The notes beneath the pieces were generated by a model that was not told the DNA's origin, did no database searches, and saw only the letters and a list, made by a program, of their open reading frames with translations. Below, one piece after another: positions 1-9,350 of a stretch of 59,949 nucleotides of DNA (positions within the stretch are counted from its first letter, which is position 1; the number at the start of each line of letters is the position of its first letter). Both the position numbers and the translations under genes were made by a program. The stretch is taken from the NCBI GenBank assembly GCA_016874795.1, contig VGTG01000012.1, positions 1 to 59,949 of the forward strand. The letters are read 5' to 3'. Origin of the DNA: Deltaproteobacteria bacterium. Lineage in GTDB: Bacteria > Desulfobacterota > Binatia > UBA12015.

Positions 1-2
1 CC

Positions 3-167
3 GCGTATGCGTTCTACGTGCCGACGAACCTCGTGCTGTTCTGGTTCCTCCACCCGGAGATCGAGCGGCCGCCCGTCTTCGGGATCCTCGTCTATCTCGT
101 GATCGCGCTCGGCGGCTCGATCGGCAGGGCGCTGTTCCTCGCGCGGCACCGCGAGCTCCTGCGCTGA
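3..167 (+). CDS. C-terminal end of a membrane protein (partial)
   Basis: The frame is open from the left edge and ends at a TGA, giving 54 residues. The visible part begins with an aromatic hydrophobic stretch (FYVPTNLVLFWFLHP), then a short polar loop (EIERPPVF), a second hydrophobic helix (GILVYLVIALGGSIG) and a basic tail (RALFLARHRELLR). This looks like the last two membrane helices and cytoplasmic end of an integral membrane protein. The family cannot be named from so little. It converges on the next gene with a 10-nt gap. Confidence 0.55.
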   Translation, partial: AYAFYVPTNLVLFWFLHPEIERPPVFGILVYLVIALGGSIGRALFLARHRELLR

Positions 168-177
168 AGCCTCGCGT

Positions 178-1920
178 CTACTGCGTCTTCGCCTTCAGCG
201 TCGTCTCGTCGTTGCGATCGAACGGCGGCTGGAAGTCCGCGCCCCAGCAATTCGAATTCGTGGAGTTGTGGACGCGGACGGAGAGGGATCCGCCTTCACT
301 CACCGGCAGCATCGGCGTCGGCAGCGTCGCGTCCTTCCCGCGCCACTGCACGACCGTCTTCGGTGCGATCGGATCTCCCTTCAGGAGGATCTTCTGGGTG
401 CCCGCCTGCGAAGCGCTGCTGTCGGTGAACTTCCAGCCCTGATTCGCGATCGGCGACCAGCAAGGCTGCCCACCGCACGTCCCGCCTGCGGAGACGCCCG
501 CTTCCGCGATCCGCTCGGGGTTGTCGCCGGCGTAGAGGCAGAAGAGGTAGTCCGTGTCTTGCGTCGGAGCGCCGAACTCCTGCTGCGTCGTCGCCGGTCC
601 CTTCACGAAGTTGAACGAGAGGCGATCCTTGATGCTCGGGCCCATGAACAGGCGATCGCGGATGATCAGCGAAGCCTGGTCCGGCTCGTCGCAGTCGTCC
701 GCCGGCTGGTCCGGACATCCGGTGACCGGCGGCGTGGGATCCTCGATGCGGTAGATCGCGCTTCCCGTCGCGACGTAGACCTCGCCGTTCGCGTCCTCGC
801 CGAAGGTGCGCGGGCCTCCCGGAACGAGCGTCGAGTACAGCGTCTCGACGTAGGCGTTCCCCTCCTTGCGAAGGCTCCACATCTGCCGGGAGCAGAAGTC
901 GGCGTAGAAGTACTCGCCGACGAACCCCGGCTGCGCGGAGCCGCGATAGACGAAGCCGCCGGTGATCGAGCAGCGCCCGCCGTTGTGATCGTATTCGTTG
1001 ACCGGCTCGAACCCGTTCTCGACCGGGCAGACTGCCTCGGTCGAGCAGCCGGAGATCGAAGCGTTGGCGGTGCCCTCCTTGCAATCCCACTCGTAGTTCT
1101 CGCCGCCCGGGCTGTTGCCCGGCCGGTGGTTCACTTCCTCCCGCTGCCCCTGGCCGACGTCGGCGATCCAGATGTCGTGCGGCGCCTGCCGGTCGAAGGC
1201 GAATCTCCACGGGTTCCGGAGGCCGAGCGACCAGATCTCGTCGAGGACCTCCGGGTCGCCGACGAACGGGTTGCTCGCCGGAATCGCGTACGGCGTGCCG
1301 CCGTCGACGTCGATCCGCAGGATCTTGCCGAGGAACGTGAGCGGATCCTGGCCGGCGTCGGACGGGTCGCAGCCGGAGCCGCCGTCACCCGTCGCGATGT
1401 AGAGGTAGCCGTCGTCGGGACCGAAGTTCAGGTCGCCGCCGTTGTGGTTCGAGAACGGCTGGTCGTGGTCGAGGATGGGCAGCTCGCTGTCCGGGTCAGC
1501 GACGTTCGGATCCTCGTCGCTGACCGAGAAGCGGGAGATCTGCTTGTCCCCGTCGAGCTTGTTGTAGTTGACGTAGAAGTAGCCGTTCGTCGCGTAGTCC
1601 GGGTGGAACGCGAGGCCGAGGAGGCCGCGCTCGCCGCCGCCCTGGTGCACGCGGTCCGCGATGTCGAGGAAGGGCGTGCTCACGATCGTCCCGTTGCTCT
1701 GGACGATGAAGATCCGCCCGCGCTGCAGGGCCACGAAGAGGCGCGAGTCGCCGGCGTGCGCGATGTCCGTGATCGACGACAGCGGCGAGCCCGAAGCGAA
1801 CGGAGTGAAGGTGACGCCTTGCGCCGCGGCGACGGCCGGGAACGTCCCGGCGGCCAGCGCGATCCACGTCGCGATTCTTCCCGTGCGATACCGGCGTCGT
1901 AGCCTCTTCCGCTCTCCCAT
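178..1920 (-). CDS. Exported PQQ-dependent sugar dehydrogenase-like beta-propeller protein
   Basis: A 580-residue protein of the glucose/sorbosone dehydrogenase (soluble PQQ-GDH, Hedgehog-interacting-protein-like) fold. A basic N-terminus followed by a hydrophobic stretch ending in AVAAAQG near residue 34 is a signal peptide, so it acts in the periplasm or outside. Family hallmarks are GERGLLGLAFHPDY, HNGGDLNFGPDDGYLYIATGDGG, LRNPWRFAFD and a late GGFVYRG segment. After the propeller (about residues 40-395) a linker leads to a C-terminal domain of about 180 residues with several Cys. Family members oxidise sugars with PQQ, but the substrate is not readable here and some relatives are not enzymes. 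A strong Shine-Dalgarno (GGGAGGGAG) precedes the ATG. It is divergent from the multicopper oxidase. Confidence 0.85.
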   Translation of the reverse strand: MGERKRLRRRYRTGRIATWIALAAGTFPAVAAAQGVTFTPFASGSPLSSITDIAHAGDSRLFVALQRGRIFIVQSNGTIVSTPFLDIADRVHQGGGERGLLGLAFHPDYATNGYFYVNYNKLDGDKQISRFSVSDEDPNVADPDSELPILDHDQPFSNHNGGDLNFGPDDGYLYIATGDGGSGCDPSDAGQDPLTFLGKILRIDVDGGTPYAIPASNPFVGDPEVLDEIWSLGLRNPWRFAFDRQAPHDIWIADVGQGQREEVNHRPGNSPGGENYEWDCKEGTANASISGCSTEAVCPVENGFEPVNEYDHNGGRCSITGGFVYRGSAQPGFVGEYFYADFCSRQMWSLRKEGNAYVETLYSTLVPGGPRTFGEDANGEVYVATGSAIYRIEDPTPPVTGCPDQPADDCDEPDQASLIIRDRLFMGPSIKDRLSFNFVKGPATTQQEFGAPTQDTDYLFCLYAGDNPERIAEAGVSAGGTCGGQPCWSPIANQGWKFTDSSASQAGTQKILLKGDPIAPKTVVQWRGKDATLPTPMLPVSEGGSLSVRVHNSTNSNCWGADFQPPFDRNDETTLKAKTQ

Positions 1921-2116
1921 CGAACTCCCTCCCTCGGGGCTGGCCCGAGCTCAGTCTAAGGTAGAGCCGGACCTTGAATCCAGGGGTAGGCCCTCAGCAT
2001 CGTTCGCGTGCGCGCCGGCCGTGAGTTCCGCCGTGTGATCCGATGCGCGACCCGTCGAGGAGGGGGTGCTCGTTTCTCGCCTCCCGCCGTGTGCTCCGGT
2101 ACGACGCGGAGGAACG

Positions 2117-3514
2117 ATGCTGAAGCGCGTTCACCTCGGCGCTCTCCCTTCGAACCGTCTGCGAGCTGCTTTCGGAGTGGTCGGGACGGCGCTCGCTCTC
2201 TTCGGCGTCGCGTGCATCTCGCCGCCGGCCGAGTCGCCGTTCGACGTCGTCGAGTTCGAGCTCGTCGCCGCGCCGTCGACCGTTCCTCTCGTCGACGGAA
2301 GGCAGATGGAGGTCTGGGCGTACGATGGACAGGTACCCGGTCCGACGATCCGGGTCCGGCGCGGCCAGACGCTCCGCGTGCGGTTCACGAACCGCTTGCC
2401 GCAGCCGACGACGGTGCACTGGCACGGCGTGCGCGTCCCGAACGCGATGGACGGCGTGCCCGGAGTGACACAGCCGCAGGTCGAGCCGGGCGAGTCCTTC
2501 ACGTACGAGTTCGCGCCGCCAGACGCCGGAACCTTCTGGTTCCACCCGCACGTCCGCTCGAGCGAGCAGGTCGAGCGTGGGCTCTTCGGCGTCTTGATCG
2601 TCGAGGATCCCGAGCCGCCACCGTTCTCGCGCGAGGAGGTCTGGGTGCTCGACGATCTCCTCCTCGCGCGGGACGGCCGCATCGCACCGGAGTTCAATAC
2701 GCGCCACGACCTCGCTCACGACGGTCGTTGGGGCAACGTCGTGATGGTGAACGGCGAACGAGCTCCGACGCTCGAGGTGAAGCCGGGGGAACGCATCCGG
2801 CTTCGCTTGCTGAACGTCGCGAACGGCCGCGTCTTCGTGCCCGACTTCGGCGAGCTCGAGCCGCGCGTGATCGCGGTCGACGGTCTCTACGCCAAGGAGC
2901 CCGTCGCGTGGGGCGGCTTCGAGATCGCGCCGGGAAATCGCGTCGACCTGGATCTCGTCGTGCCTCCCGACGCAGGTGGGCGGCGCTTCGCCGTGCAGGA
3001 TCGGTTCACGCGCCGGCCGTTCCCGATCGCCGAGATCGCGGTGTCGGGAGACCGCGTGGAGACCCCAGCGTTTCCGGCGCCCGCGCGCGCCGCGGAGCCG
3101 GCCTGGGGAGCCTTCGGCGAGAGCGCGCCCGCGCGCGCCGAGCTGCGCCTGAACGCGCGTCTCGGCGGTCCGCTCGGCATCGAGTGGACGATCAACGACG
3201 AGGTGATGGACCACGCGCACGACCACGCGAAGACGGGTCGGTACGCGCTTCCCCGGAACGAGGCGAGCCGCCTGCGCTTCGTCAACGACTCGTACCGGCT
3301 GCATCCGATGCACCTCCACGGGATGTTCTTTCGCGTGCTGTCGCGCAACGGCGTCGCGGTCGACGAGCCGTTCTCGCGCGACACGGTGCTCGTGCATCCG
3401 AAGGAGACGGTCGAGGTCGGCGTCGTCCCCGCCGACCCGGGCCTGTGGATGGCGCATTGCCACGTCCTCGAGCACGCCGAGGCGGGGATGATGACTCTGG
3501 TCGAGGTCCGCTGA
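2117..3514 (+). CDS. Multicopper oxidase, lipoprotein
   Basis: A 465-residue multicopper oxidase with a complete copper-ligand set: H101-W-H103, H143-P-H145, H396-P-M-H399-L-H401, and H447-C448-H449 with H453 and axial M458. The T1 site and the T2/T3 trinuclear centre should therefore be functional. The N-terminus has a hydrophobic segment ending in GVAC, a lipobox, so it is probably anchored in the periplasm. Family members couple oxidation of phenols or metal ions (Cu+, Fe2+, Mn2+) to reduction of O2 to water. The ATG was chosen because GGAGGAA lies just upstream; the frame itself runs 17 codons further. It converges on the czc operon with a 15-nt gap, and a role in copper or other metal detoxification is inferred from that context. 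Confidence 0.9.
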   Translation: MLKRVHLGALPSNRLRAAFGVVGTALALFGVACISPPAESPFDVVEFELVAAPSTVPLVDGRQMEVWAYDGQVPGPTIRVRRGQTLRVRFTNRLPQPTTVHWHGVRVPNAMDGVPGVTQPQVEPGESFTYEFAPPDAGTFWFHPHVRSSEQVERGLFGVLIVEDPEPPPFSREEVWVLDDLLLARDGRIAPEFNTRHDLAHDGRWGNVVMVNGERAPTLEVKPGERIRLRLLNVANGRVFVPDFGELEPRVIAVDGLYAKEPVAWGGFEIAPGNRVDLDLVVPPDAGGRRFAVQDRFTRRPFPIAEIAVSGDRVETPAFPAPARAAEPAWGAFGESAPARAELRLNARLGGPLGIEWTINDEVMDHAHDHAKTGRYALPRNEASRLRFVNDSYRLHPMHLHGMFFRVLSRNGVAVDEPFSRDTVLVHPKETVEVGVVPADPGLWMAHCHVLEHAEAGMMTLVEVR

Positions 3515-3529
3515 CGAAGGCGGCCCTGC

Positions 3530-6500
3530 TCACCCCTCGCTCGCGCGCGCGGGCTCCAGAGCTCCTTCGTTCGGCTCCGCAGCACGCCGCGTCAAGAGCG
3601 GCGCGGCGAGGTGATACAGCGCCGGGAGGACGAAGAGCGTCAGAGCGGCGCTCGAGACGAGGCCGCCGACGACGACGGTCGCGAGCGGCCGCTGCACCTC
3701 GGCGCCCGTCCCGGTCGCGAGCGCCATCGGGATGAAGCCGAGCGACGCGACGAGCGCCGTCATCAGCACCGGCCGGAGACGCGTCACCGCGCCGGAGACG
3801 ATCGCGTCGTCGAGCTCGACGCCCTCGTCGCGGAGCTGGTCGATGAACGTGATCATCACGAGGCCGTTCAGGACCGCGACTCCCGAGAGCGCGATGAACC
3901 CGACGCCCGCCGAGATCGAGAACGGCATGTCGCGCAGCCAGAGGCTGACGATGCCGCCGCTCAGCGCGAGCGGTACCGCCGTGAAGACGAGCAGCGCCGG
4001 GCCGATCGATCCGAACGTTCCGTAGAGCAGCATCAGGATCAGGAGGAAGCAGATCGGCACGACGAGAAGCAGGCGCTCCTTCGCTTGCACGAGGTTCTCG
4101 TACTGGCCTCCCCAGGAGAGCCACGTCCCGGTCGGGAGATCGACGTCGCGGTCGATGCGCTCCTGCGCCTCCTCGACGAACGAGCCGATGTCGCGCCCGC
4201 GGACGTTCGTCTGGACGACGATGCGACGCTTGCCGTTCTCGCGGCTCACCTGGTTCGGTCCGTCGGCGACCGAGATCTGGGCGACCGCCGACAGCGGCAG
4301 ATAGCGCAGCCCCGCGCGCTCGCCGTTCTGCAGCGCGACCGCCGTCGCCGGCGTGTGCTCGTGCGAGACGGGAATGGGAAGGTTCCCGAGCGCCAGGGGA
4401 TCGTCGCGGAACTCGTCGTGCAAGCGCACGAGGAGGTCGAAGCGCCGATCGCCCTCGAACACCTGTCCCGCGCTCCGTCCTCCGATCGCGATCGAGACGA
4501 CGTCGTGGACGTCCGCGGCGCTGAGCCCGTAGCGTGCCGACGCTTCGTGATCGACTTCGATGCCGAGGAACGGAGCGCCGCTGATCGGCTCGATGCTGAC
4601 GTCCGCGGCGCCGGGGATCGCGCGCAGGATCCGGGCGATCCGCTCCGCGATCGGCTGCAGCCGCTCGAAGTCGTCGCCGAAGACCTTGATCGCGACGTCG
4701 CTGCGCACGCCCGCGAGGAGCTCGTTGAAGCGCATCTCGATCGGCTGCGTGAACTCGTAGGCGTTCCCCGGCACGCGCTCGATCACCTCCTCGATCCGCG
4801 CGCGGACGTCCTCCTTGGTGTCGCGCGGGTTGGGCCACGCTTCGCGCGGCTTCAGGACGACGAAGGTGTCCGACATGTAGACGGGCATCGGATCCGAGGC
4901 GACCTCGGCCGTGCCCGAGCGGGAGAAGACCGAGGCGACCTCCGGGACGCGGTCGATCGCCTTCTCGAGCTCCCGCTGCATGCTCGTCGCCTGCGTCAAG
5001 CTCGTTCCGGGGACGCGGAAGGCGTGCACGACGAGGTCGAGCTCGGCGAGCGTCGGAGCGAACTCCTGCCCGAGCGTCCGGAGGAGAAGCAGGGAAGCCG
5101 CGAACAGTACGGCCCCCGTCGCGACGACTGCGCCGCGCCAGCGAAGCGACCAGCGCAGCGCCGGCGCGTAGAGGCTCTTCGCGAGCGCGACGGCGACGTT
5201 CTCCCGCTCGCGCACGCGCCCGGTGATGCAGAGCGCCACCATCGCGGGCACGAACGTCAGCGAGAGCACGAAGGCCGCAGTCAGCGCGAAGATCACCGTG
5301 AGCGCCATCGGCTGGAACATCTTCCCTTCGACGCCGGTGAGCGTGAGGATCGGGAGGTAGACGGTGATGATGATCGCCTCGCCGAACGCCGCCGCCTTCC
5401 GCACCTGGCGGCTCGCGTCGAAGACGACGGAGAGGCGCTCCGCGCGGGTCAGCGGACGACCGAGCTCCGCTTGTCTCTCGGCGAGGCGGCGGAGGCAGTT
5501 CTCGACGACGATGACGGCTCCGTCGACGATCAGCCCGAAGTCGATCGCGCCGAGGCTCATCAGGTTGCCGCTCGTGTGCGTCTGCGCCATCCCGATCGCG
5601 GTGAGGAGCATGGAGAGCGGGATCGCGAGCGCCGTGATCAGCGCGGCGCGGACGTTCCCCAGGAGGAGGAAGAGGACGACGATCACGAGGACCGCGCCCT
5701 CGGCGAGGTTCGTCGCGACGGTGTGGATCGTCGCGTCGACGAGCTGCGTCCGGTCGAGGACGGTTCGCGCGCGGATGTCGGGCGGCAGGCTCGTCTCGAT
5801 CTTCCGCATCCGCTCGTCGACCGCGGCCGCGACCGTCCTGCTGTTCGCACCGAAGAGCATCATCGCGGTGCCGACGACGGCCTCCTCGCCGTCCTTGCTG
5901 GCGCTGCCGGTGCGAAGCTCTCGCCCGATGACGACCTCGGCGACTTCGCCGACGCGGATCGGCTTGCCGTCGCGCTCGACGACGACGACGCGCTCGATGT
6001 CCTCCAGGTTCGCGAGGCGCGAGGCCGCGCGCACGGCGTAGCTGTCGCCGCCGTGCTCGAGGTAGCCCGCGCCCGTGCTGAGATTGTTTCGCGCGAGAGC
6101 GCCGAGCACGTCCGCGAACGTCAGACCGTACGCGGCGAGGGCGCGCGGCTCGGGCTGCACGTGATACTGCTTGACGTAGCCGCCGATCGTGTCGATCGCG
6201 GCGACGCCCGGCGTCCCGGCGAGCTGCGGCCGTATGATCCAGTCCTGTACCGTGCGGAGGTATGCGGCGCGCTCGAGCTCCGTCCGCAGGATCTCGCCTT
6301 CCGGCGTCAGATAGGAGCCGTCGGATTGCCAGCCGGGCTCGCCGTCGACGTGCGGCGCACCGACGCCGTCGGGATGCTCGTACGCGACCGTCCACATGTA
6401 GATCTCGCCGAGGCCGGTCGAGATCGGCCCGAGCGTCGTCTCGACGCCCTGCGGGAGGTCGTCGCGGATCGTGCCGAGGCGCTCGGAAACCTGCTGTCGC

Positions 6501-6817
6501 GCGAAGTAGACGTCGACGTCGTCGTGGAAGACAGCGGTCACCTGCGCGAAGCCGTTGCGCGAGAACGATCGCGTGTAGTCGAGCCCGGGGATGCCGGCGA
6601 GCGCGGTCTCGATCGGAAACGCGACCTGCGTCTCGACCTCGACCGGCGAGAGCGAGGGGGCGACCGCGTTCACCTGCACCTGGCGGTTCGTGATGTCGGG
6701 AACCGCGTCGATCGGCAGGTTCGCGAGCGAGAAGGCGCCGTAGGCGGCCGCGACGAGGACCGCGAGCACGACGAGCCCGCGGTGGTCGATCGAGAAGCGG
6801 AGGATTCGCTCGAGCAC
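3530..6817 (-). CDS. czcA: CzcA-type heavy-metal RND efflux pump, inner-membrane subunit
   Basis: About 1095 residues, the usual size of heavy-metal-efflux RND proteins. The N-terminus (LERILRFSIDHRGLVVL, then ANLPIDAVPDITNRQVQVN) is canonical. The TM4 signature from D426 reads DFGLIVDGAVIVVEN with D426, D432 and E439, the pattern of divalent-cation (Zn/Co/Cd or Co/Ni) pumps rather than CusA-type Cu/Ag pumps; that specificity is inferred. The pump uses proton antiport to push metal through the adaptor and outer-membrane channel encoded upstream. The GTG start lies 8 nt after the adaptor stop codon, so translation is probably coupled. The frame continues upstream but would overlap the adaptor gene. 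Confidence 0.92.
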   Translation of the reverse strand: MLERILRFSIDHRGLVVLAVLVAAAYGAFSLANLPIDAVPDITNRQVQVNAVAPSLSPVEVETQVAFPIETALAGIPGLDYTRSFSRNGFAQVTAVFHDDVDVYFARQQVSERLGTIRDDLPQGVETTLGPISTGLGEIYMWTVAYEHPDGVGAPHVDGEPGWQSDGSYLTPEGEILRTELERAAYLRTVQDWIIRPQLAGTPGVAAIDTIGGYVKQYHVQPEPRALAAYGLTFADVLGALARNNLSTGAGYLEHGGDSYAVRAASRLANLEDIERVVVVERDGKPIRVGEVAEVVIGRELRTGSASKDGEEAVVGTAMMLFGANSRTVAAAVDERMRKIETSLPPDIRARTVLDRTQLVDATIHTVATNLAEGAVLVIVVLFLLLGNVRAALITALAIPLSMLLTAIGMAQTHTSGNLMSLGAIDFGLIVDGAVIVVENCLRRLAERQAELGRPLTRAERLSVVFDASRQVRKAAAFGEAIIITVYLPILTLTGVEGKMFQPMALTVIFALTAAFVLSLTFVPAMVALCITGRVRERENVAVALAKSLYAPALRWSLRWRGAVVATGAVLFAASLLLLRTLGQEFAPTLAELDLVVHAFRVPGTSLTQATSMQRELEKAIDRVPEVASVFSRSGTAEVASDPMPVYMSDTFVVLKPREAWPNPRDTKEDVRARIEEVIERVPGNAYEFTQPIEMRFNELLAGVRSDVAIKVFGDDFERLQPIAERIARILRAIPGAADVSIEPISGAPFLGIEVDHEASARYGLSAADVHDVVSIAIGGRSAGQVFEGDRRFDLLVRLHDEFRDDPLALGNLPIPVSHEHTPATAVALQNGERAGLRYLPLSAVAQISVADGPNQVSRENGKRRIVVQTNVRGRDIGSFVEEAQERIDRDVDLPTGTWLSWGGQYENLVQAKERLLLVVPICFLLILMLLYGTFGSIGPALLVFTAVPLALSGGIVSLWLRDMPFSISAGVGFIALSGVAVLNGLVMITFIDQLRDEGVELDDAIVSGAVTRLRPVLMTALVASLGFIPMALATGTGAEVQRPLATVVVGGLVSSAALTLFVLPALYHLAAPLLTRRAAEPNEGALEPARASEG

Positions 6818-6825
6818 GGCGGCGC

Positions 6826-7950
6826 CTAGTGCTGGTGGCCGGCGATGCCGGCCTTCGCGAGCTCCGCCTTGACGAGGGCCGCTCCCTCGTCGGCGTACGT
6901 GTCTCCGGCGGCGAGGCCGGAGACGATCTCGACCTTCGAGCGCCCGGTCCGGCCGAGCGTGACCGCTTTCGGCTCGAAGCGCTCGCCCTCGGTGACGAAG
7001 ACGACCGGGTGGCCGCCGAGCCGCTGCACCGATCGTCGCGGAACGACGATCGGCGCTTCGACCGGATTGAACACGGTCGCCGAGACGAAGAGCCCCGGAC
7101 GCCACGCACCGTCCGGGTTCGGGAGGACGACGCGCGCGGTCGCCGTGCGCGTCGCCTGATCGATGATCGGAGAGATGTACGAGACGACGCCCTCGGTCTC
7201 GAGCTCCCCGGGGCGGCTCGAGATCCAGACGGATTGCCCCGGACGGACCTGGTCGAGGACGTGCTGGTAGACGCCGATGTCGACCCAGACCGTCGAGAGG
7301 TCGGCGACGATGAAGGCGGCGTCGTCGGGCTGGACGGTCTCACCCGGCGCGATGTGCCTGTCGATCACCGTGCCGGCGATCGCGGTCTCGAGAGGGTAGG
7401 CGGCGAGGTTCTCGCTCTCGACGACGGCGAGCGTCTCGCCGGCTTCGACGCGATCTCCGATGCTCTTCTTGACGCTGCGAGCGACGCCGGGGAACCGCGG
7501 AGCGATGTGCGCGATGCGTTCGCCGTTCGGGCGGACCTCGGCGGGGAGCTCGACCGCGACGTCGACCGCATCGGGCCCGGCGGTCGCGACGCGGACGCCG
7601 AAGCGGGCGAAATCGTCCACCGTGAAGCGGCTCTCCTCGTGATCGTCGTCGTGCGGCTCGCCTTCGCCGTGTGTCGCGCCTTCGTCGTGTGTCGCGCCTT
7701 CGTCGTGCGGCTCGCCTTCGCCGTGTGTCGCGCCTTCGTCGTGTGTCGCGCCTTCGTCGTGTGTCGCGCCTTCGTCGTGTGTCGCGCCTTCGTCGTGAGG
7801 CGCGCCTTCGTCGTGTGTCGCGCCTTCGTCGTGTGTCGCGCCTTCGTCGTGTGTCGCCCCTTCCTCGTGGGCCCGGCTCGACCCCGGGGCCGCCGCGCCG
7901 GAGAGCGAAAGGAGCGCGCAGATCGCCACGATTCGCGTCCACGTCGTCAT
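6826..7950 (-). CDS. czcB: CzcB-type RND periplasmic adaptor with a His-rich N-terminal repeat
   Basis: A 374-residue HlyD/CusB-type membrane fusion protein. A signal peptide (TRIVAICALLSLSGAAA) is followed by residues 28-99, twelve hexapeptides of the HDEGAT kind. Then come the barrel-sandwich and lipoyl-like parts (PEVRPNGERIAHIAPRFPG, SIGDRVEAGETLAVVESENL), the beta-barrel and the C-terminal domain, and it ends in GHQH. It bridges CzcC and CzcA and in metal pumps can hand metal over. The ATG overlaps the czcC stop as ATGA, fixing the start and implying coupled translation. The extra His/Asp/Glu region is a likely metal sponge, as in some Czc adaptors, but is unusually long and regular. Confidence 0.92.
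   Translation of the reverse strand: MTTWTRIVAICALLSLSGAAAPGSSRAHEEGATHDEGATHDEGATHDEGAPHDEGATHDEGATHDEGATHDEGATHGEGEPHDEGATHDEGATHGEGEPHDDDHEESRFTVDDFARFGVRVATAGPDAVDVAVELPAEVRPNGERIAHIAPRFPGVARSVKKSIGDRVEAGETLAVVESENLAAYPLETAIAGTVIDRHIAPGETVQPDDAAFIVADLSTVWVDIGVYQHVLDQVRPGQSVWISSRPGELETEGVVSYISPIIDQATRTATARVVLPNPDGAWRPGLFVSATVFNPVEAPIVVPRRSVQRLGGHPVVFVTEGERFEPKAVTLGRTGRSKVEIVSGLAAGDTYADEGAALVKAELAKAGIAGHQH
7654..7869 (-). repeat. 18-bp tandem repeat encoding a (HDEGAT)n metal-binding stretch
   Basis: Twelve consecutive 18-bp units inside czcB, each giving a His-x-Glu-Gly-x-(Thr/Pro) hexapeptide. Ten carry HDEGAT-like or HEEGAT/HDEGAP variants and two read HGEGEP. The unit is a multiple of three, so copy-number change lengthens or shortens the His-rich domain without breaking the frame. 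The near identity of units at DNA level implies recent expansion by slippage or unequal recombination. Confidence 0.95.
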
Positions 7951-9251
7951 CGGACGTCCTCCGCCGCCGGCAAGCCCGCGAGGAGCCGGCCGCTCATCTC
8001 GTCCACGTCGGCACGCGCGAGGTGATAGGCCGCGAGCACGTCGACCTCGCGTGTGCGGAGCTCGAACCACGTCCGGTGCGCGTCGAGCACGTCGAGCTGC
8101 AGCAAGCGGCCCTGTCGATAGCCGCTGCGTGCGCTCTCGTACGCCGCCGCCGCGTCGGGAAGCACCTCTTCGTGCAGGAGCTTCGCCTGCTGATACGCCG
8201 AGAGCAGGTCCTCGTAGCGTCGGGCGAGCTCCGTTCGCGACGTCAGCTCCGCCGAGACCTTCTCCGCCTTCGCCTTGCCGATGTCGCGCTGCGCCGCGAG
8301 GACCGTGCCCTGGTTGCGATCGAAGATCGGCAGCGGCAACGAGACCTCGAACACGAGGGCCGTGTCGCCGTTGTCCTCGAAGCGCCGTCCGCCGACCCGG
8401 AGCGTCGGATTCGGCACGCCCCGCGCTCGCTCGAGTGCGAGCGTCGCCTTGCGGCGATCGAGCTCGCTCGACCAGCGCGCGAGCTCGGGCGTGCCCGCCA
8501 TCGACGACTCGAGCTCGGCGAGGGGCGGGGGCGGAAGGAGCTCGTCCAGGTTGCCCTCGACGGATGTGAAGGTCGGCCTCGCTTCGCCCCAGCTCGACGC
8601 GAGGGCATGGCGGCTCGCCGCGAGCTCGTGCTCGACTCGCGTCCGCTCGAGCCGCGCGCTCGAGAGGGCCACCTCGAGCCGCGCCCGCTCGACCGGCGAC
8701 GCCGCTCCTTGCTCGATACGCTCGGCGACGCTTCGCACCGCATCGCGTCCGATGCGCTCGATCTCGTTCGTCAGTGCGAGGCGCTCTTGCGTGGCAAGCG
8801 TCGCGACGAAGGCTCTCGTCGTCTCGGCGAGGACGTGCAGCCGTGCGGCCTGATAGTCCCATTCGGCGAGGTCGCGTTCGTGCTCGGCGACGTCCCGCTG
8901 CTTCCCTGGCTCTCCCAGGATGGGGATGCGCTGCGAGAGCCAGATCGTCGTCTCCGTCTGCTCGAATGCTTGACGATCTCCCGAGCCGCCGACGTTCTCC
9001 GCCGCGATGCCGAGCTCGGGATTGGGCAGCAGGCCCGCTTGCAGGGCGTGCGCCTCGCGTGCGCGGATCTCCCACGAGTACGTCTCGAGCGATGGGCTCG
9101 AGACGAGCGCCGCGGCGAGCGCCGCGCGCAGCGTGACGACGCCGCGCGGCGGCTCGGTCGCGGGCGGTGGATCCGCGGCAGGTGCGCCGCGTGGAGCGGT
9201 GAGCACGAAGGCGAACGCGATCGACGAGAGAGCGACCGAATGAAGCAGCAT
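7947..9251 (-). CDS. czcC: CzcC-type outer-membrane efflux channel (TolC family)
   Basis: A 434-residue outer-membrane factor. The signal peptide is followed by a family-typical start (LRAALAAALVSSPSLETY), the LPNPELGIAAENVGG segment usual in metal-pump channels, and two long alpha-helical repeats rich in Ala, Glu and Arg (RAFVATLATQERLALTNE; ARRYEDLLSAYQQAKLLHEE). The GYRQGRLLQLDVLDAHR segment is also family-typical. It forms the trimeric exit duct for the CzcA/CzcB pump. Its stop overlaps the czcB start by 4 nt, and it lies 99 nt after the small Cys/His protein, so all four genes probably form one operon. Confidence 0.92.
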   Translation of the reverse strand: MLLHSVALSSIAFAFVLTAPRGAPAADPPPATEPPRGVVTLRAALAAALVSSPSLETYSWEIRAREAHALQAGLLPNPELGIAAENVGGSGDRQAFEQTETTIWLSQRIPILGEPGKQRDVAEHERDLAEWDYQAARLHVLAETTRAFVATLATQERLALTNEIERIGRDAVRSVAERIEQGAASPVERARLEVALSSARLERTRVEHELAASRHALASSWGEARPTFTSVEGNLDELLPPPPLAELESSMAGTPELARWSSELDRRKATLALERARGVPNPTLRVGGRRFEDNGDTALVFEVSLPLPIFDRNQGTVLAAQRDIGKAKAEKVSAELTSRTELARRYEDLLSAYQQAKLLHEEVLPDAAAAYESARSGYRQGRLLQLDVLDAHRTWFELRTREVDVLAAYHLARADVDEMSGRLLAGLPAAEDVR

Positions 9252-9350
9252 GGAGCAGCCATCCTCGTGAAGGGAGTGAAGTCGGGGTCGCGGCGCGTGC
9301 GTGCGTCGGACGCACGGGGGCCGCGGACGACGGAGCGAGGACGGCTCGGG

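Noticed and set aside
3282..7343. Very long Arg/Ala-rich frame on the minus strand overlapping the czc genes
   Set aside because: It is a shadow frame of czcA/czcB in high-GC DNA; its translation is low-complexity and matches no protein pattern, while the other frame spells a complete RND pump.
7654..7869. Possible CRISPR array or non-coding repeat
   Set aside because: The 18-bp units have no spacers and translate in frame into the His-rich part of CzcB.
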